Positions 1 to 8,487 of a stretch of DNA of 64,000 nt are shown here, one piece after another (position 1 is the first letter of the stretch; each line of letters begins with the position of its first letter). Origin of the DNA: Allocatelliglobosispora scoriae (GTDB lineage Bacteria > Actinomycetota > Actinomycetes > Mycobacteriales > Micromonosporaceae); assembly GCF_014204945.1 (NCBI RefSeq), contig NZ_JACHMN010000001.1, forward strand, positions 1,240,001-1,304,000, read 5' to 3'. Under the pieces are notes generated by a model, which saw only the letters and a program-made list of their open reading frames with translations, ran no database searches and was not told the origin of the DNA. The position numbers and the translations under genes were made by a program.

Positions 1-3000
1 AAGGAACGGATGTCCAGCTGCGGGTCGCAGAAGCCGACCGTGAGCTGCCACAGGGTGCGCAGGTCGTTGTGCACCAGCCCGTCCAGGTAGCTGACCAGGA
101 AACGGCGGTGCCCCTCGATGACGTACTGCGCCTTGAAGGGGGTGAGATCCCGGGGGTCCTCGCCCAGGGTGCTGACCGACGCGGTGAACCCGTAGTCGGC
201 GGTCAGCGCATTGCCCATGGAGACCAGCATGTAGACGAACCGCACCCAGGTCCGGAACAGCTCTTCCAGCGGGAGCGAGTGCAGGCCGTCCTCGGTGAGC
301 ACCACCCCCCAGCGGGCGCCGAACTGCAGCCGCCGCAGGTGGCCGATCTGGTACATCGACAGCTGGGAGTCGATCTCGGCGTGCGCGTGGTGCAGCACCT
401 TCCGATAGGCCGCGGTCGCGTCCATCCCGACGTAGTTGCGGACGAGGTGCGGCCCGCCGATGTGCAGGTGGATGAATTCGCTGACGTCGATCACCGCGCC
501 GCCGATCGCCATCCAGTAGCCCGCGTCGGGGGTGTCGTGCTGCACCAGGTCCGAGACCTCGAAGCGGGGCGTCTGCTGCGCGTGGCCCAGATAGGTGGTG
601 AACACGTCCTGGGCGAGACGCCCGTCCGCCACCAGCTGGCGGAGGAACTCGCGGCCGTCGCCGGGCACGATCTCGGTCAACGCCTGGAGTACGGAGACGG
701 CGAACCGCGAGCTGCCGCACACGTAGACGAATGCGCCTCGGCCGCCCTCCTCGATGGGCTGCAGCAGCCCCCAGAGCGCGTCCGCTTCGGCGCGGATCAT
801 GTCGTCGACCCGTCGTCGCTGCCCGGCCCCCACGACGTGGCGCTGGCCGTTGAAGGCGATGGCGGCATCGGCCTGGGAGAACGCGACGGAGAAGTCCAGC
901 CGGCCCGAGGCCGCCGCCGCGTCCAGGTCGGCACGCTCGACGAACTCCTCCGGTGTCCGGATCCCCAGATAGAGCCGGTTCTCGCCGGCTCCGGTGCGCG
1001 CGGCGACGAACCCGAGGAACGGTGCGATCCCGGAGCCGGCCGCGAACATGACGACGGGACGGGACGGATCGGCCGGAAGCCGGAACCGCGGTGTGGAGAC
1101 GATCTGCAGCGACAGCCCGCGCTGACCCTCGAGGCTCGCCCGGCGCAGGAAGTGCGACGCCGTGCCCTGCCGCTTCTGCGCGTACGACCACGGTGTGCGG
1201 GCGGAGGTGTAGTCGAGGCCGGAGACCACGAGTTGCAGCGTGGTGGCCGGTGTGCCGGGCGGCGGGGCGGACGCGATCGAGTAGAGGCGGAACGGCTCCG
1301 GCGGAACCACCATGCAGAACGCGTCGTTCTCGCTCGCATCGGCCTTCCAGAGCCGGGAGACGTCATACCCGCCCGCGTAGAGCAGGTTGAGGGTGTCCCA
1401 CAGCTCCCACTGGTCCTCCATGCGGGCGTCCACGATCCGCTGCCAGGCACCGACGGCCGTCAGCTTCACCAGCCGCTTGGCCACTTCGCGGCCGATCGGC
1501 CGGATCCGGGCGAATCGCACCAGCGTCCGCAGCGGCAGCACGTCGACCTCGCCGTAGCCCTCCCGGCAGGCCACCGCCGCCCGCCACTTCGGGGTGAGCG
1601 GCACCAGCTCGTCGCCGGTGGCCTGCAGGGCGGCGACCGTCCGGCGCACCAGCTCGTCGTCGTTCTCGGCCAGCACACCGACCCGGTCGCCGGGGAGGTG
1701 GTGCACGCCCTGCCCGGCGACGTCGATCTCCAGATAGCAGGTCCAGGCGCCGGATTCGCCGGTCACGACCCGGCCCCGACGGGCGGTCCCGAACACCACC
1801 GGCGCGCCCACCGGCGGGCGGCGCTCCTCCCGGACGACGGCCAGCTCGTCGTCGACCTTGTCCCAGGTCCGGTCCTTGAACAAGCCGGTGAACCGGGCGC
1901 CGGTGGTCACCTGCCGGCCGACCTTGAACGCCACCTCGAGGAAGCCGTACGCCTTGACGCGGTGCAGTCCCATCCAGCCGCGGTCGCCCACGTAGGAGTC
2001 GAGAACGGCGTTGTAGACGCCGCGCAGACTGCTGCTGCGGGTGTCCTCGACATACTGGCGCACCGACACCTCGCGCAGCGCCGCCACCAGCTCCTGCCAG
2101 TGCCGCGGGAAGAACCCGGCGAGGTAGGTGCTCTGCTGCCCGACCAGCGAGCCGTAGTCCCGGCGCTCCAGAAACGCGTCCAGCGCGTGGATCTGCGGTT
2201 GCGCGGTGCCGCTCGGGCTCGGTGCGCCGTCGAAGATCGGGACACCGGCGGTGCCGACCGTCTTGGCCCACAGCACCTGGTCGAGGGGGTATCGCGAGCG
2301 GGGGTTGGGATCGATCTGCGGGTAGATGGCCTGGGTGACGTGCTGCAGCCGGTCGAGGATCACCAGCAGCGAGCTCTCCAGGGCGGCCGGGTCGTCGGCG
2401 ACCACGGCCTCCTGCGCGCTCAGCATGGCGCCCAGGACCGGGGTGAGCCCCATCGCGAATTCGGTGGTGACCAGGTAGAACACCCGCTCGGCCGCGTTGT
2501 TCCAGGTCGGCACGAGCAGGTCCATGTTGTCCAGCGCCCGCGGGCCGGCCGGATCGCGCAGCCGCCAGTTGTAGAAGAACAGATCGATGTAGGAGACCGC
2601 CGGGGTCTTCTTGCCCAGCCGGTGCGAGACCGTGGTCCACGGTCGCAGCAGCGAGTCGGGCAGCGCGGTCGGCGGATCGATCGCCATGTACTGATAGGCG
2701 TGGGCGAAGACGCCGAGCAGGGTCGACGCGCGCAGCAGGTAGCGGTCGGGCAGCGCTTCGGGCCTGGCGTCGAGCACCGGCATCGCGTCGAACGCCCGGC
2801 GTACCGTCAGCCGCCGGAACAGCTCCGGAAGCCGGTCGGTCATCTCGTCCCAGGCCCGGTGCGAGTCCGGGAAGGCCAGCAGCGGCGGTTCGGCGGGCAG
2901 GAATCCGTGTGCGAGCGACAGGAATCCGTCGAGCTCGTGCCCGACCTGCCGGTTGTGCGCCTCGGCGGCCTCCAGCACCCGTCGGGCGGCGATGCTCGGC

Positions 3001-3371
3001 CGCGCCGCGCTCGGCGGTGGCACCAGGTTGAGCAGCGAGGTGCTCGGCAGCTCCACGCTCGGGAGGACCGCGTCCGTTCTCGCCGCCGGGCGCAGCATGG
3101 TCGGCTGGGATCCGTCGAAGAGGATCGTCGAGTTCAGGTCGAGGAGCATCCACGTCAGCTCGTACCGGCCGACCCGGACGCGGTCCCCGGGGACGAGCAC
3201 GTGGCGCGTCACCCGCTCGTCGTTCACGAAGGTGCCGTTGGTGCTGCCGAGATCGCTGATCACCAGGTCGGTGCCGACGAACTCGAGCTGCGCGTGGCGC
3301 CGGGAGACGCTGCGGTCGTCCACCGCCACCGCTGCGCCCTCCCTGCCGACCACGGTCGGCAGGGCGCACAC
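1..3371 (-). CDS. FHA / heme-dioxygenase-like / FAD-NAD(P)H reductase / cytochrome b5 fusion protein (C-terminus beyond window)
   Basis: The reading frame is open from about 3425 to the left edge, so at least 1,120 residues are encoded and the C-terminus is missing. Seen in order, numbering from the GTG at 3371: an FHA domain (about 1-85, motif SRRHAQ then DLGSTNGTFVN); a long helical region (about 150-510, containing WNNAAERVFYLVTTE) that I compare tentatively with the IDO/PrnB (DUF1864) heme dioxygenase group; a P450-reductase-type FAD and NAD(P)H module (about 515-880, RLYSIAS for flavin and AAGSGIAPF for nucleotide); and a cytochrome b5-like domain (heme motif HIGG near 970 and a second His in HHAHAE). 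Inference: a self-sufficient heme oxygenase with its own electron chain, scaffolded through FHA to a phosphorylated partner. The start is unresolved: GTG 3371 removes the first FHA strand (LRLILTD), while extension upstream has only CTG 3413 or ATT 3428 before a stop. The neighbouring CBS gene ends at 3421. Confidence is high for FHA, reductase and b5, low for the central domain. Confidence 0.82.
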   Translation of the reverse strand, partial: MCALPTVVGREGAAVAVDDRSVSRRHAQLEFVGTDLVISDLGSTNGTFVNDERVTRHVLVPGDRVRVGRYELTWMLLDLNSTILFDGSQPTMLRPAARTDAVLPSVELPSTSLLNLVPPPSAARPSIAARRVLEAAEAHNRQVGHELDGFLSLAHGFLPAEPPLLAFPDSHRAWDEMTDRLPELFRRLTVRRAFDAMPVLDARPEALPDRYLLRASTLLGVFAHAYQYMAIDPPTALPDSLLRPWTTVSHRLGKKTPAVSYIDLFFYNWRLRDPAGPRALDNMDLLVPTWNNAAERVFYLVTTEFAMGLTPVLGAMLSAQEAVVADDPAALESSLLVILDRLQHVTQAIYPQIDPNPRSRYPLDQVLWAKTVGTAGVPIFDGAPSPSGTAQPQIHALDAFLERRDYGSLVGQQSTYLAGFFPRHWQELVAALREVSVRQYVEDTRSSSLRGVYNAVLDSYVGDRGWMGLHRVKAYGFLEVAFKVGRQVTTGARFTGLFKDRTWDKVDDELAVVREERRPPVGAPVVFGTARRGRVVTGESGAWTCYLEIDVAGQGVHHLPGDRVGVLAENDDELVRRTVAALQATGDELVPLTPKWRAAVACREGYGEVDVLPLRTLVRFARIRPIGREVAKRLVKLTAVGAWQRIVDARMEDQWELWDTLNLLYAGGYDVSRLWKADASENDAFCMVVPPEPFRLYSIASAPPPGTPATTLQLVVSGLDYTSARTPWSYAQKRQGTASHFLRRASLEGQRGLSLQIVSTPRFRLPADPSRPVVMFAAGSGIAPFLGFVAARTGAGENRLYLGIRTPEEFVERADLDAAAASGRLDFSVAFSQADAAIAFNGQRHVVGAGQRRRVDDMIRAEADALWGLLQPIEEGGRGAFVYVCGSSRFAVSVLQALTEIVPGDGREFLRQLVADGRLAQDVFTTYLGHAQQTPRFEVSDLVQHDTPDAGYWMAIGGAVIDVSEFIHLHIGGPHLVRNYVGMDATAAYRKVLHHAHAEIDSQLSMYQIGHLRRLQFGARWGVVLTEDGLHSLPLEELFRTWVRFVYMLVSMGNALTADYGFTASVSTLGEDPRDLTPFKAQYVIEGHRRFLVSYLDGLVHNDLRTLWQLTVGFCDPQLDIRS

Positions 3372-3420
3372 CCGCTCGATGGTTTCTCGGGTGCGCTGAT
3401 CAGTCAGAATCAGCCGGAGG

Positions 3421-3912
3421 TCAGGAATGGTAGATCACCGCTCGGCACAGATCGGCCCGGGACAGCGTGCCCACGAGCTTCCCGTCGTCGACGACGGGAA
3501 GCCGTCGGATCCCGCGGTCGATCATGACGATCGCCGCACGGGCGAGCTCGTCGGTCGAGCGGACCGTCGCCGCGTCGCGGACGACGAGGGGGTCCACGAC
3601 GCGGTCGGCGAGGACGCGGCCCCGCTCCAGGAAGATCCGGAACGCGTCGGCGAGCGTGCCGCCGCCGGCGGTGACGTCGTCGAAACCGGGCAGCACGGCC
3701 CGCACCAGGTCCTCTTCGGACAGTGATCCGACGAACCGGCCCTCATGGTCCAGGACCATCAGCTGGCCGACCTCCGACACACTGACCACCTCGGCAGCCC
3801 GCCGGATGGTCGCGCCGAGCCGTATATACGCAGGAAACGCCGTCATCACATCGCCGACTTGCACGCCACTCCCCAGGTCCGATCCACGGTCGACTCGCAC
3901 AATATCTGCCAC
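3421..3912 (-). CDS. Tandem CBS-domain protein
   Basis: The 163-residue product has two CBS domains (about 19-77 and 105-160) and little else. The first contains VGDVMTAFPAYI and VGSLSEEDLVRAV, the second RRLPVVDDGKLVGTLSRADL. CBS pairs bind adenine nucleotides or SAM and usually regulate a partner. No catalytic domain or membrane segment is visible, so this is probably a small cytosolic sensor. The gene sits directly upstream of the large FHA-reductase fusion on the same strand, and the fusion's frame overlaps its stop codon, so the two are likely co-transcribed and perhaps translationally coupled. It is divergent from the polyketide operon at 4068. The ligand cannot be told from sequence. 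Confidence 0.9.
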   Translation of the reverse strand: MADIVRVDRGSDLGSGVQVGDVMTAFPAYIRLGATIRRAAEVVSVSEVGQLMVLDHEGRFVGSLSEEDLVRAVLPGFDDVTAGGGTLADAFRIFLERGRVLADRVVDPLVVRDAATVRSTDELARAAIVMIDRGIRRLPVVDDGKLVGTLSRADLCRAVIYHS

Positions 3913-3983
3913 GCGGCGACCACGAATGTCGGATCCGGTACAGGAACCGATCAGCGCCGCGCGGCACCCGGTTGGCCTGCGGT

Positions 3984-4012
3984 GTCAGCGATGTGGTCAG
4001 CCTGGCGGTCAG
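3984..4012 (+). promoter_or_regulatory. Three GTCAG direct repeats at 12-nt spacing upstream of the ketosynthase gene
   Basis: GTCAG occurs at 3984, 3996 and 4008, exactly 12 nt apart, 56-84 nt before the ATG at 4068 and inside the divergent intergenic region 3913-4067. SARP-family activators, one of which is encoded at 12473, are known to bind short direct repeats spaced by about one helical turn. Assignment of this array to that protein is inference. The 12-nt period is slightly longer than the usual 11. Confidence 0.4.
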
Positions 4013-4067
4013 GCCGTTCGGAGAGGTTGGTGGGCAGGAAGCCCCCCAGCGAAAGCCGAGTGCCGCC

Positions 4068-5501
4068 ATGCCGGAACCCGCACCCCCCGCACCCGTCGCG
4101 ATCATCGGTGCGGCCTGCCGTACCGCCGGTGCCGACAGCGTCGCGGAGCTGTGGCAGCTGTCCACACAGGGCCGCCGGATGGCGGGTCCGATCCCCGACG
4201 ACCGGCTGACCGGCTGGCCCGACGACCTCCCCGCATCGCTGCGTCCGTACGGGTTCCTCCTCGACGGCATCGACCGGTTCGACGCCGAACTGTTCGAGCT
4301 CTCGCCGAGGGCCGCGGCGTGGACCGATCCGCAGCACCGGCTGATGCTGGAGCTGAGCTGGCGGACCCTGGAGGACGCGGGTGTGACGCCGGACGAGCTC
4401 CGCGGTGCCGACGTGGGCGTCTTCGCCGGCGGCATCAACGCCGACTACCGGGAGCTGATGTTCCTCACGCGCCGGGGCGACAGCTGCGTCCCGCAGGGCA
4501 CCTTCAGCACCTTCCTCGCCAACCGGATCTCCTACTTCTACGACTGGCGCGGCCTGAGCATGGTGGTCGACACCGCCTGCTCGGCCAGCCTCACCGCGCT
4601 GGTCCTCGCCGTGCGCGCGCTGCGCCAGGGCGACCTGCCGCTGGCGCTCGTCGGTTCGGCCAACATCATCTGCAACGGGTTCGGCCTGTCCACCTCGGTA
4701 CGCGGGCGGCTGCTGTCGCCCAGCGGCGAGTCGGTGTCGTTCGACGCGGGCGCCGACGGCTACATCCGCGGCGAGGGCGGTGGCTGCGTGCTGCTCAAGC
4801 TCCTGGACCGCGCGGTCGCCGACGGGGACCGGATCGTCGGGGTGATCCGGGGTGCCGAGGTCAGCCACGACGGGCGGGCCGGCGGTTCGACCGCTCCCGA
4901 CCCGTACACCCAGGGTGAACTGATCCTGCGGGCCGCGGCCCGCGCGGGCGTCGACCCGGCGACCATCGGCTATCTGGAGGCCCACGGCACGGGAACGCCG
5001 GTGGGCGACCCGGTCGAGGTGCACGGCGTGGTGGATGCGCTGGGGCGCCATCCCGGCGGTATGCCGTCGGCGGCGGGCGGTCCCGGCGGGAAGCTGTGGG
5101 TCGGCTCGGTCAAGTCCAATGTGGGCCATCTCGAGGGTGCCGCCGGCATCGTCGGGCTGATCCGGGCGACCCAGGTCCTCGCGCACGGCCTCATCCCGCC
5201 CGTCGCCGGGCTGCGGCGGGTGAACCCGGCCATCGACACCGGCGGCGCACCCGTCGAGATCGCCGCCGAGATCGTCGAGTGGCCGGACGGTCCGGTGCCT
5301 CGGCGAGCCGGGGTGAGCTCCTACGGCCTGGGCGGCTCCAACGCCCACGTGCTGCTGGAACAGCCGCCCGCCGGATACCGGCCCCGACGCGAGCCCATCG
5401 CGCCCCGCCCGTTCCGGCACCGATCCCACTGGTTCGACCGGACGAACCGGCCCACCACACCACCGGAACCGACGAGGAGCACACACACCGATGTCCGATG
5501 A
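4068..5501 (+). CDS. Free-standing polyketide ketosynthase (KS)
   Basis: The 477-residue protein is a complete PKS-type ketosynthase with all three catalytic residues: Cys171 in VDTACSAS, His306 in EAHGTGTPVGD and His354 in SNVGHLEG. The domain ends near residue 440, followed by a short tail with HSHWFD-like linker sequence. There is no acyltransferase, carrier or reductase domain attached, so malonyl transfer must come from elsewhere, for example the FabD of fatty acid synthesis. The start at ATG 4068 is chosen because the KS fold begins at residue 10; the frame is open upstream to 3972 but that part looks non-coding. The gene overlaps the carrier protein gene by 11 nt and is first in an eight-gene plus-strand operon. 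By analogy it could make the beta-ketoacyl (acetoacetyl) thioester on the first ACP. Confidence 0.93.
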   Translation: MPEPAPPAPVAIIGAACRTAGADSVAELWQLSTQGRRMAGPIPDDRLTGWPDDLPASLRPYGFLLDGIDRFDAELFELSPRAAAWTDPQHRLMLELSWRTLEDAGVTPDELRGADVGVFAGGINADYRELMFLTRRGDSCVPQGTFSTFLANRISYFYDWRGLSMVVDTACSASLTALVLAVRALRQGDLPLALVGSANIICNGFGLSTSVRGRLLSPSGESVSFDAGADGYIRGEGGGCVLLKLLDRAVADGDRIVGVIRGAEVSHDGRAGGSTAPDPYTQGELILRAAARAGVDPATIGYLEAHGTGTPVGDPVEVHGVVDALGRHPGGMPSAAGGPGGKLWVGSVKSNVGHLEGAAGIVGLIRATQVLAHGLIPPVAGLRRVNPAIDTGGAPVEIAAEIVEWPDGPVPRRAGVSSYGLGGSNAHVLLEQPPAGYRPRREPIAPRPFRHRSHWFDRTNRPTTPPEPTRSTHTDVR

Positions 5502-6003
5502 CCAGCAGACCCAGATCCGCACCATGATCCGCTCCGCCCTCGCGGAGATCCTCTACGAGGACCTGGAAGACATCGACGACGACGAGGACTTCTCCGACCT
5601 GGGGCTCGACTCGATCCTCGGCGTCGAGCTCGTGACGAAGATCAACAAGGCGTACGGGCTCACCGAGGTGATCCAGGTGCTCTACGCGAAGCCGACCGTG
5701 ACCGCCCTGACCGCGCACCTCGTCGAGCAGGTCTCGGCGAGCTCGGACACCAGCGCCGACGAGGTCTTCGCCACCGTGCGCCGGCACGTGCTGCGGGCGC
5801 TGCCGACCGTCGACGCGGGCGCTGTCGTCCCCGGCGCCAGCCTCGCCGACCTCGGCGCGGACTCCCTGGACCGGGCCGACATCGCCCTGGGCGTCGCCGA
5901 GGAGTACGGCGTGGTCGTTCCCGCGGAGGCGTTCGCCGCCGTCACCGATCTGCGGGGCCTGGCGGACGTGGTCCGGCTCCAGCGCGCGGCACGCGTCTCA
6001 TGA
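5491..6003 (+). CDS. Tandem acyl carrier protein didomain
   Basis: The 170-residue protein holds two carrier domains. The first (about 5-82) has Ser41 in LGLDSILGVEL, like synthase ACPs. The second (about 90-168) has Ser125 in LGADSLDRADI, which resembles the free donor ACPs of HCS cassettes. Both serines would carry phosphopantetheine. In known beta-branching systems an acceptor ACP holds the beta-ketoacyl chain and a separate donor ACP holds acetyl; this gene may join the two in one polypeptide, which is inference. The first domain lacks the tryptophan a few residues after the serine that flags many acceptor ACPs for branching. It overlaps the KS gene by 11 nt and the next gene by an ATGA junction. 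Confidence 0.92.
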   Translation: MSDDQQTQIRTMIRSALAEILYEDLEDIDDDEDFSDLGLDSILGVELVTKINKAYGLTEVIQVLYAKPTVTALTAHLVEQVSASSDTSADEVFATVRRHVLRALPTVDAGAVVPGASLADLGADSLDRADIALGVAEEYGVVVPAEAFAAVTDLRGLADVVRLQRAARVS

Positions 6004-7247
6004 CGACGGTCTCCCCGCACCAGGTGGTGATCACCGGAGCGGCCGTCGTGAACACGCTCGCCGACGACCTGGCCTCCTTCACCGAGGCGCTGCGGCAGGG
6101 GCGTACCGCCATCACGGTCCGTGACGGTGACCCGCCGGTCGCGGGTGCGTGGCTGACCGACTTCTCGGTCGCGCAGTGGGCTGCCAGAGCCGCCCCCGAC
6201 GCCGCCGGCGCGCTGCGGGCGGCGACCCGCCGCTGCGCGCCGCCGGCGACGACGGCGGCCTGCGTCGCGCTCGCCGCGTGCCGCGACGCGGGCCTGTCAC
6301 CGGAGCGCATCTCGGCTGCGGCCCTGGTGGTGGCGGGCAACAACCTCGCCCTGGCCTACCACAGCGGCGCGTGGTCGCAGTTCCGCGACGATCCGGGCCA
6401 GACCCGGGCGACGCACGTGCTGCGCTACCCCGACTCCGACACGATCGGCGTCGTCAGCGAGGTGCTGGGCCTGCGCGGAGAGGGCCTCACCGTCGGCGCG
6501 GCGTCGGCGAGCGCCGCCGTCGCGGTCATCGCCGCCGCCCGCCTGATCGCCGCCGGCACGGTCCGGACCTGCGTGGTGGTGGCACCGCTCGCGGAGCTGT
6601 CGGAGCTGGAGTTCGCGGCGTTCATGCAGGCCGGAGCGATGGCGTCCCCGCAGGCCGGGGTGCCGCCGGCCGAGCTGTGCCGCCCCTTCGACAGCGCCCG
6701 GCAGGGCTTCGTCTACGGCCAGGGCGCCGCCGCGATCGTGATCGAGGCACCCCGGCCCGGATGCCGTGCCTACGCCCGCCTGATCGGCCACGGCCAGCGC
6801 CTCGACGGCGCGGGCGGTGCCGGTCCCAGCGCCGAGGGGCAGGCGGCGGCGATGCGGGCGGCCCTGGCGATGGGCGAGACGGACGCCGCCGAGGTCGACT
6901 ACGTCAACGCCCACGCCACCGGTTCGCTGCTGGGCGACCGGGTCGAGGCGGACGCGCTCGCCGAGGTGTTCGGCGGTCCCGGCCCGCTCGTCAACACGAC
7001 CAAGCCGCTGACCGGCCACTGCCTGAGCGGTTCGGGAATGCAGGAGCTGGTGGCGACCCTGCTGCAGATGCGGCACGGTTTCGTCCACCCCAACCGGGGG
7101 CTGACCCACCCCCTCTCCACCTCGGTGCGTTTCGCCGGCCGGGTCGCGCAGGACCACACCATCACCGTGGCGATGACCAACAGCGTGGCCTTCGGCGGCA
7201 TCAACGCCTGCCTGCTGCTGAGGCAACCGGGAGGCCAGGATGAGTGA
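6000..7247 (+). CDS. Decarboxylating ketosynthase homologue of an HCS cassette (active-site Cys replaced by Ser)
   Basis: The 415-residue protein has a FabF-like fold, with the two downstream histidine motifs present (NAHATGSLLGD and NTTKPLTGHCLSG). At the nucleophile position it has Ser169, in VGAASASAAV, where condensing enzymes have Cys. A Cys-to-Ser change is the hallmark of the KS-like decarboxylases of beta-branching cassettes (PksF, CurC, MupG type), which turn malonyl-ACP into acetyl-ACP on the donor carrier. The gene lies between the didomain ACP and the HMG-CoA synthase homologue, the expected neighbourhood. Start ATG 6000 forms ATGA with the ACP stop, and its end overlaps the next gene by 8 nt. 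The alternative, a chain-length-factor-like subunit, is less likely in this context. Confidence 0.9.
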   Translation: MTTVSPHQVVITGAAVVNTLADDLASFTEALRQGRTAITVRDGDPPVAGAWLTDFSVAQWAARAAPDAAGALRAATRRCAPPATTAACVALAACRDAGLSPERISAAALVVAGNNLALAYHSGAWSQFRDDPGQTRATHVLRYPDSDTIGVVSEVLGLRGEGLTVGAASASAAVAVIAAARLIAAGTVRTCVVVAPLAELSELEFAAFMQAGAMASPQAGVPPAELCRPFDSARQGFVYGQGAAAIVIEAPRPGCRAYARLIGHGQRLDGAGGAGPSAEGQAAAMRAALAMGETDAAEVDYVNAHATGSLLGDRVEADALAEVFGGPGPLVNTTKPLTGHCLSGSGMQELVATLLQMRHGFVHPNRGLTHPLSTSVRFAGRVAQDHTITVAMTNSVAFGGINACLLLRQPGGQDE

Positions 7248-8487
7248 CCCCGTCGGCATCGAGTCGATCAACGCGTACTGCGGGCTGGCCCGGTTGTCGG
7301 TCCCGAGCCTGTTCGAGGAGCGGGGCCTGGATCTGCAGCGCCTGCCCAACGTGCTGATGCGGCACAAGTCCGTGGCTCTGGGCTGCGAGGACACGCTCAC
7401 CTACGCGGTCAACGCCGCCCGGCCGCTGCTGGACGGCCTCGACCCGGCTGTGCGGGCGAGCATCGAACTGCTCGTCGTCGCCACCGAGTCGGGGCTGGAC
7501 TACAGCAAATCCGTCGCCGCCACGGCCCGCCACCACCTGGAGCTGCCCCGCAGCTGCCGGGTGATCGAGGTCAAGCAGGCGTGCAGCGCGGGGGTGACCG
7601 GCCTGCACCTCGCCGCGTCCGCCGTGGCCGCCGCCCGTCCCGGCGTCCGCGCGCTCGTCATCGCCGCCGATGTCCCGGTCCTGATCCGGGGCACCTACAT
7701 CGAGCCCAGCCAGGGCGCCGGGGCGGTGGCCGTCCTCGTGGGCCGGGAACCCGCGCTCTGCGTCGTCGATCCCGCCGTCGCGGGGCTCTACACCTTCGAT
7801 GTCGCCGATTTCCTGCGCCCCACGCCCGACGAGCACCTGTGGGACATCGACCTGTCGCTGATGTGCTTCATCGAGTGCCTGCGCGAGGCCTACCTCGACT
7901 ACGCCGCCCGCAGCGGGTCGAAGGAGTTCGACCACGACTTCGACCAGCTCGCCATGCACACGCCCTTTCCCGGCATGGTCAAGGGCGCGCACCGCGCGCT
8001 GCAGCGCACCCTCGGGCTGCGCGACCCGGCCGCCGTCGAAGCCGACTTCCGCCGCCGCCTGGAGCCCTCCCTGCGCTACCCCGCCGAGGTCGGCAACATC
8101 TACGCCGCGACCGCGCTGCTCGCTCTGGCCAGCGCCAGCGACGCGCTGCCGCCCGGAGCCCCGGACACGAGCGTGGGGCTGTTCGCCTACGGCTCCGGCT
8201 GCGCGTCGGAGTTTTGGCGGGTACGCCTGCCGGCGGGCGCCGGGGAGCTGTCGCGGGCGGCCGGGATCGCCACCCACCTCGACAGCCGGGCCCCGATCAG
8301 CGTCGGCGAGTACGACCGGCTCGCCGACGACGCCGTGCGGGTGATGCCCGGTGCCCGCGACGCGGTGATCGACCGCGACGCGCTCGCGCACTACCTGGAC
8401 CGCCCGAGCAGCACGCGTCCGCTGCTCACCCTGGCCGGCATCCGCGGCCACCGGCGCGAATACTCCTGGTGGAAGGGGCGCCCATGA
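7240..8487 (+). CDS. HMG-CoA synthase homologue of a polyketide beta-branching cassette (PksG type)
   Basis: The 415-residue protein has the HMG-CoA synthase catalytic set: Glu83 (VATESGLDYSKS), Cys115 (VKQACSAG) and His240 (AMHTPFPGMVKGAH), plus the C-terminal GNIYAATALL and GSGCASEFW motifs. In the polyketide branch of the family the enzyme condenses acetyl from a donor ACP onto the beta-keto group of an acceptor ACP-bound chain, giving an HMG-like thioester. Assignment to this branch rather than to mevalonate synthesis rests on context: flanking carrier proteins, a decarboxylating KS and two crotonases, with no other mevalonate genes. Start ATG 7240 overlaps the previous gene; the next gene starts at the ATGA junction at 8484. 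Confidence 0.95.
   Translation: MSDPVGIESINAYCGLARLSVPSLFEERGLDLQRLPNVLMRHKSVALGCEDTLTYAVNAARPLLDGLDPAVRASIELLVVATESGLDYSKSVAATARHHLELPRSCRVIEVKQACSAGVTGLHLAASAVAAARPGVRALVIAADVPVLIRGTYIEPSQGAGAVAVLVGREPALCVVDPAVAGLYTFDVADFLRPTPDEHLWDIDLSLMCFIECLREAYLDYAARSGSKEFDHDFDQLAMHTPFPGMVKGAHRALQRTLGLRDPAAVEADFRRRLEPSLRYPAEVGNIYAATALLALASASDALPPGAPDTSVGLFAYGSGCASEFWRVRLPAGAGELSRAAGIATHLDSRAPISVGEYDRLADDAVRVMPGARDAVIDRDALAHYLDRPSSTRPLLTLAGIRGHRREYSWWKGRP

Noticed and set aside
69-3527. Long plus-strand open frame opposite the FHA fusion
   Set aside because: The translation has no recognisable domain, while the opposite strand encodes four ordered domains. Open antisense frames are expected at this GC content.
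7240-8487. HMG-CoA synthase of a mevalonate pathway
   Set aside because: No HMG-CoA reductase or mevalonate kinase genes are nearby, whereas the ACP, Ser-type KS and crotonase neighbours fit a branching cassette.
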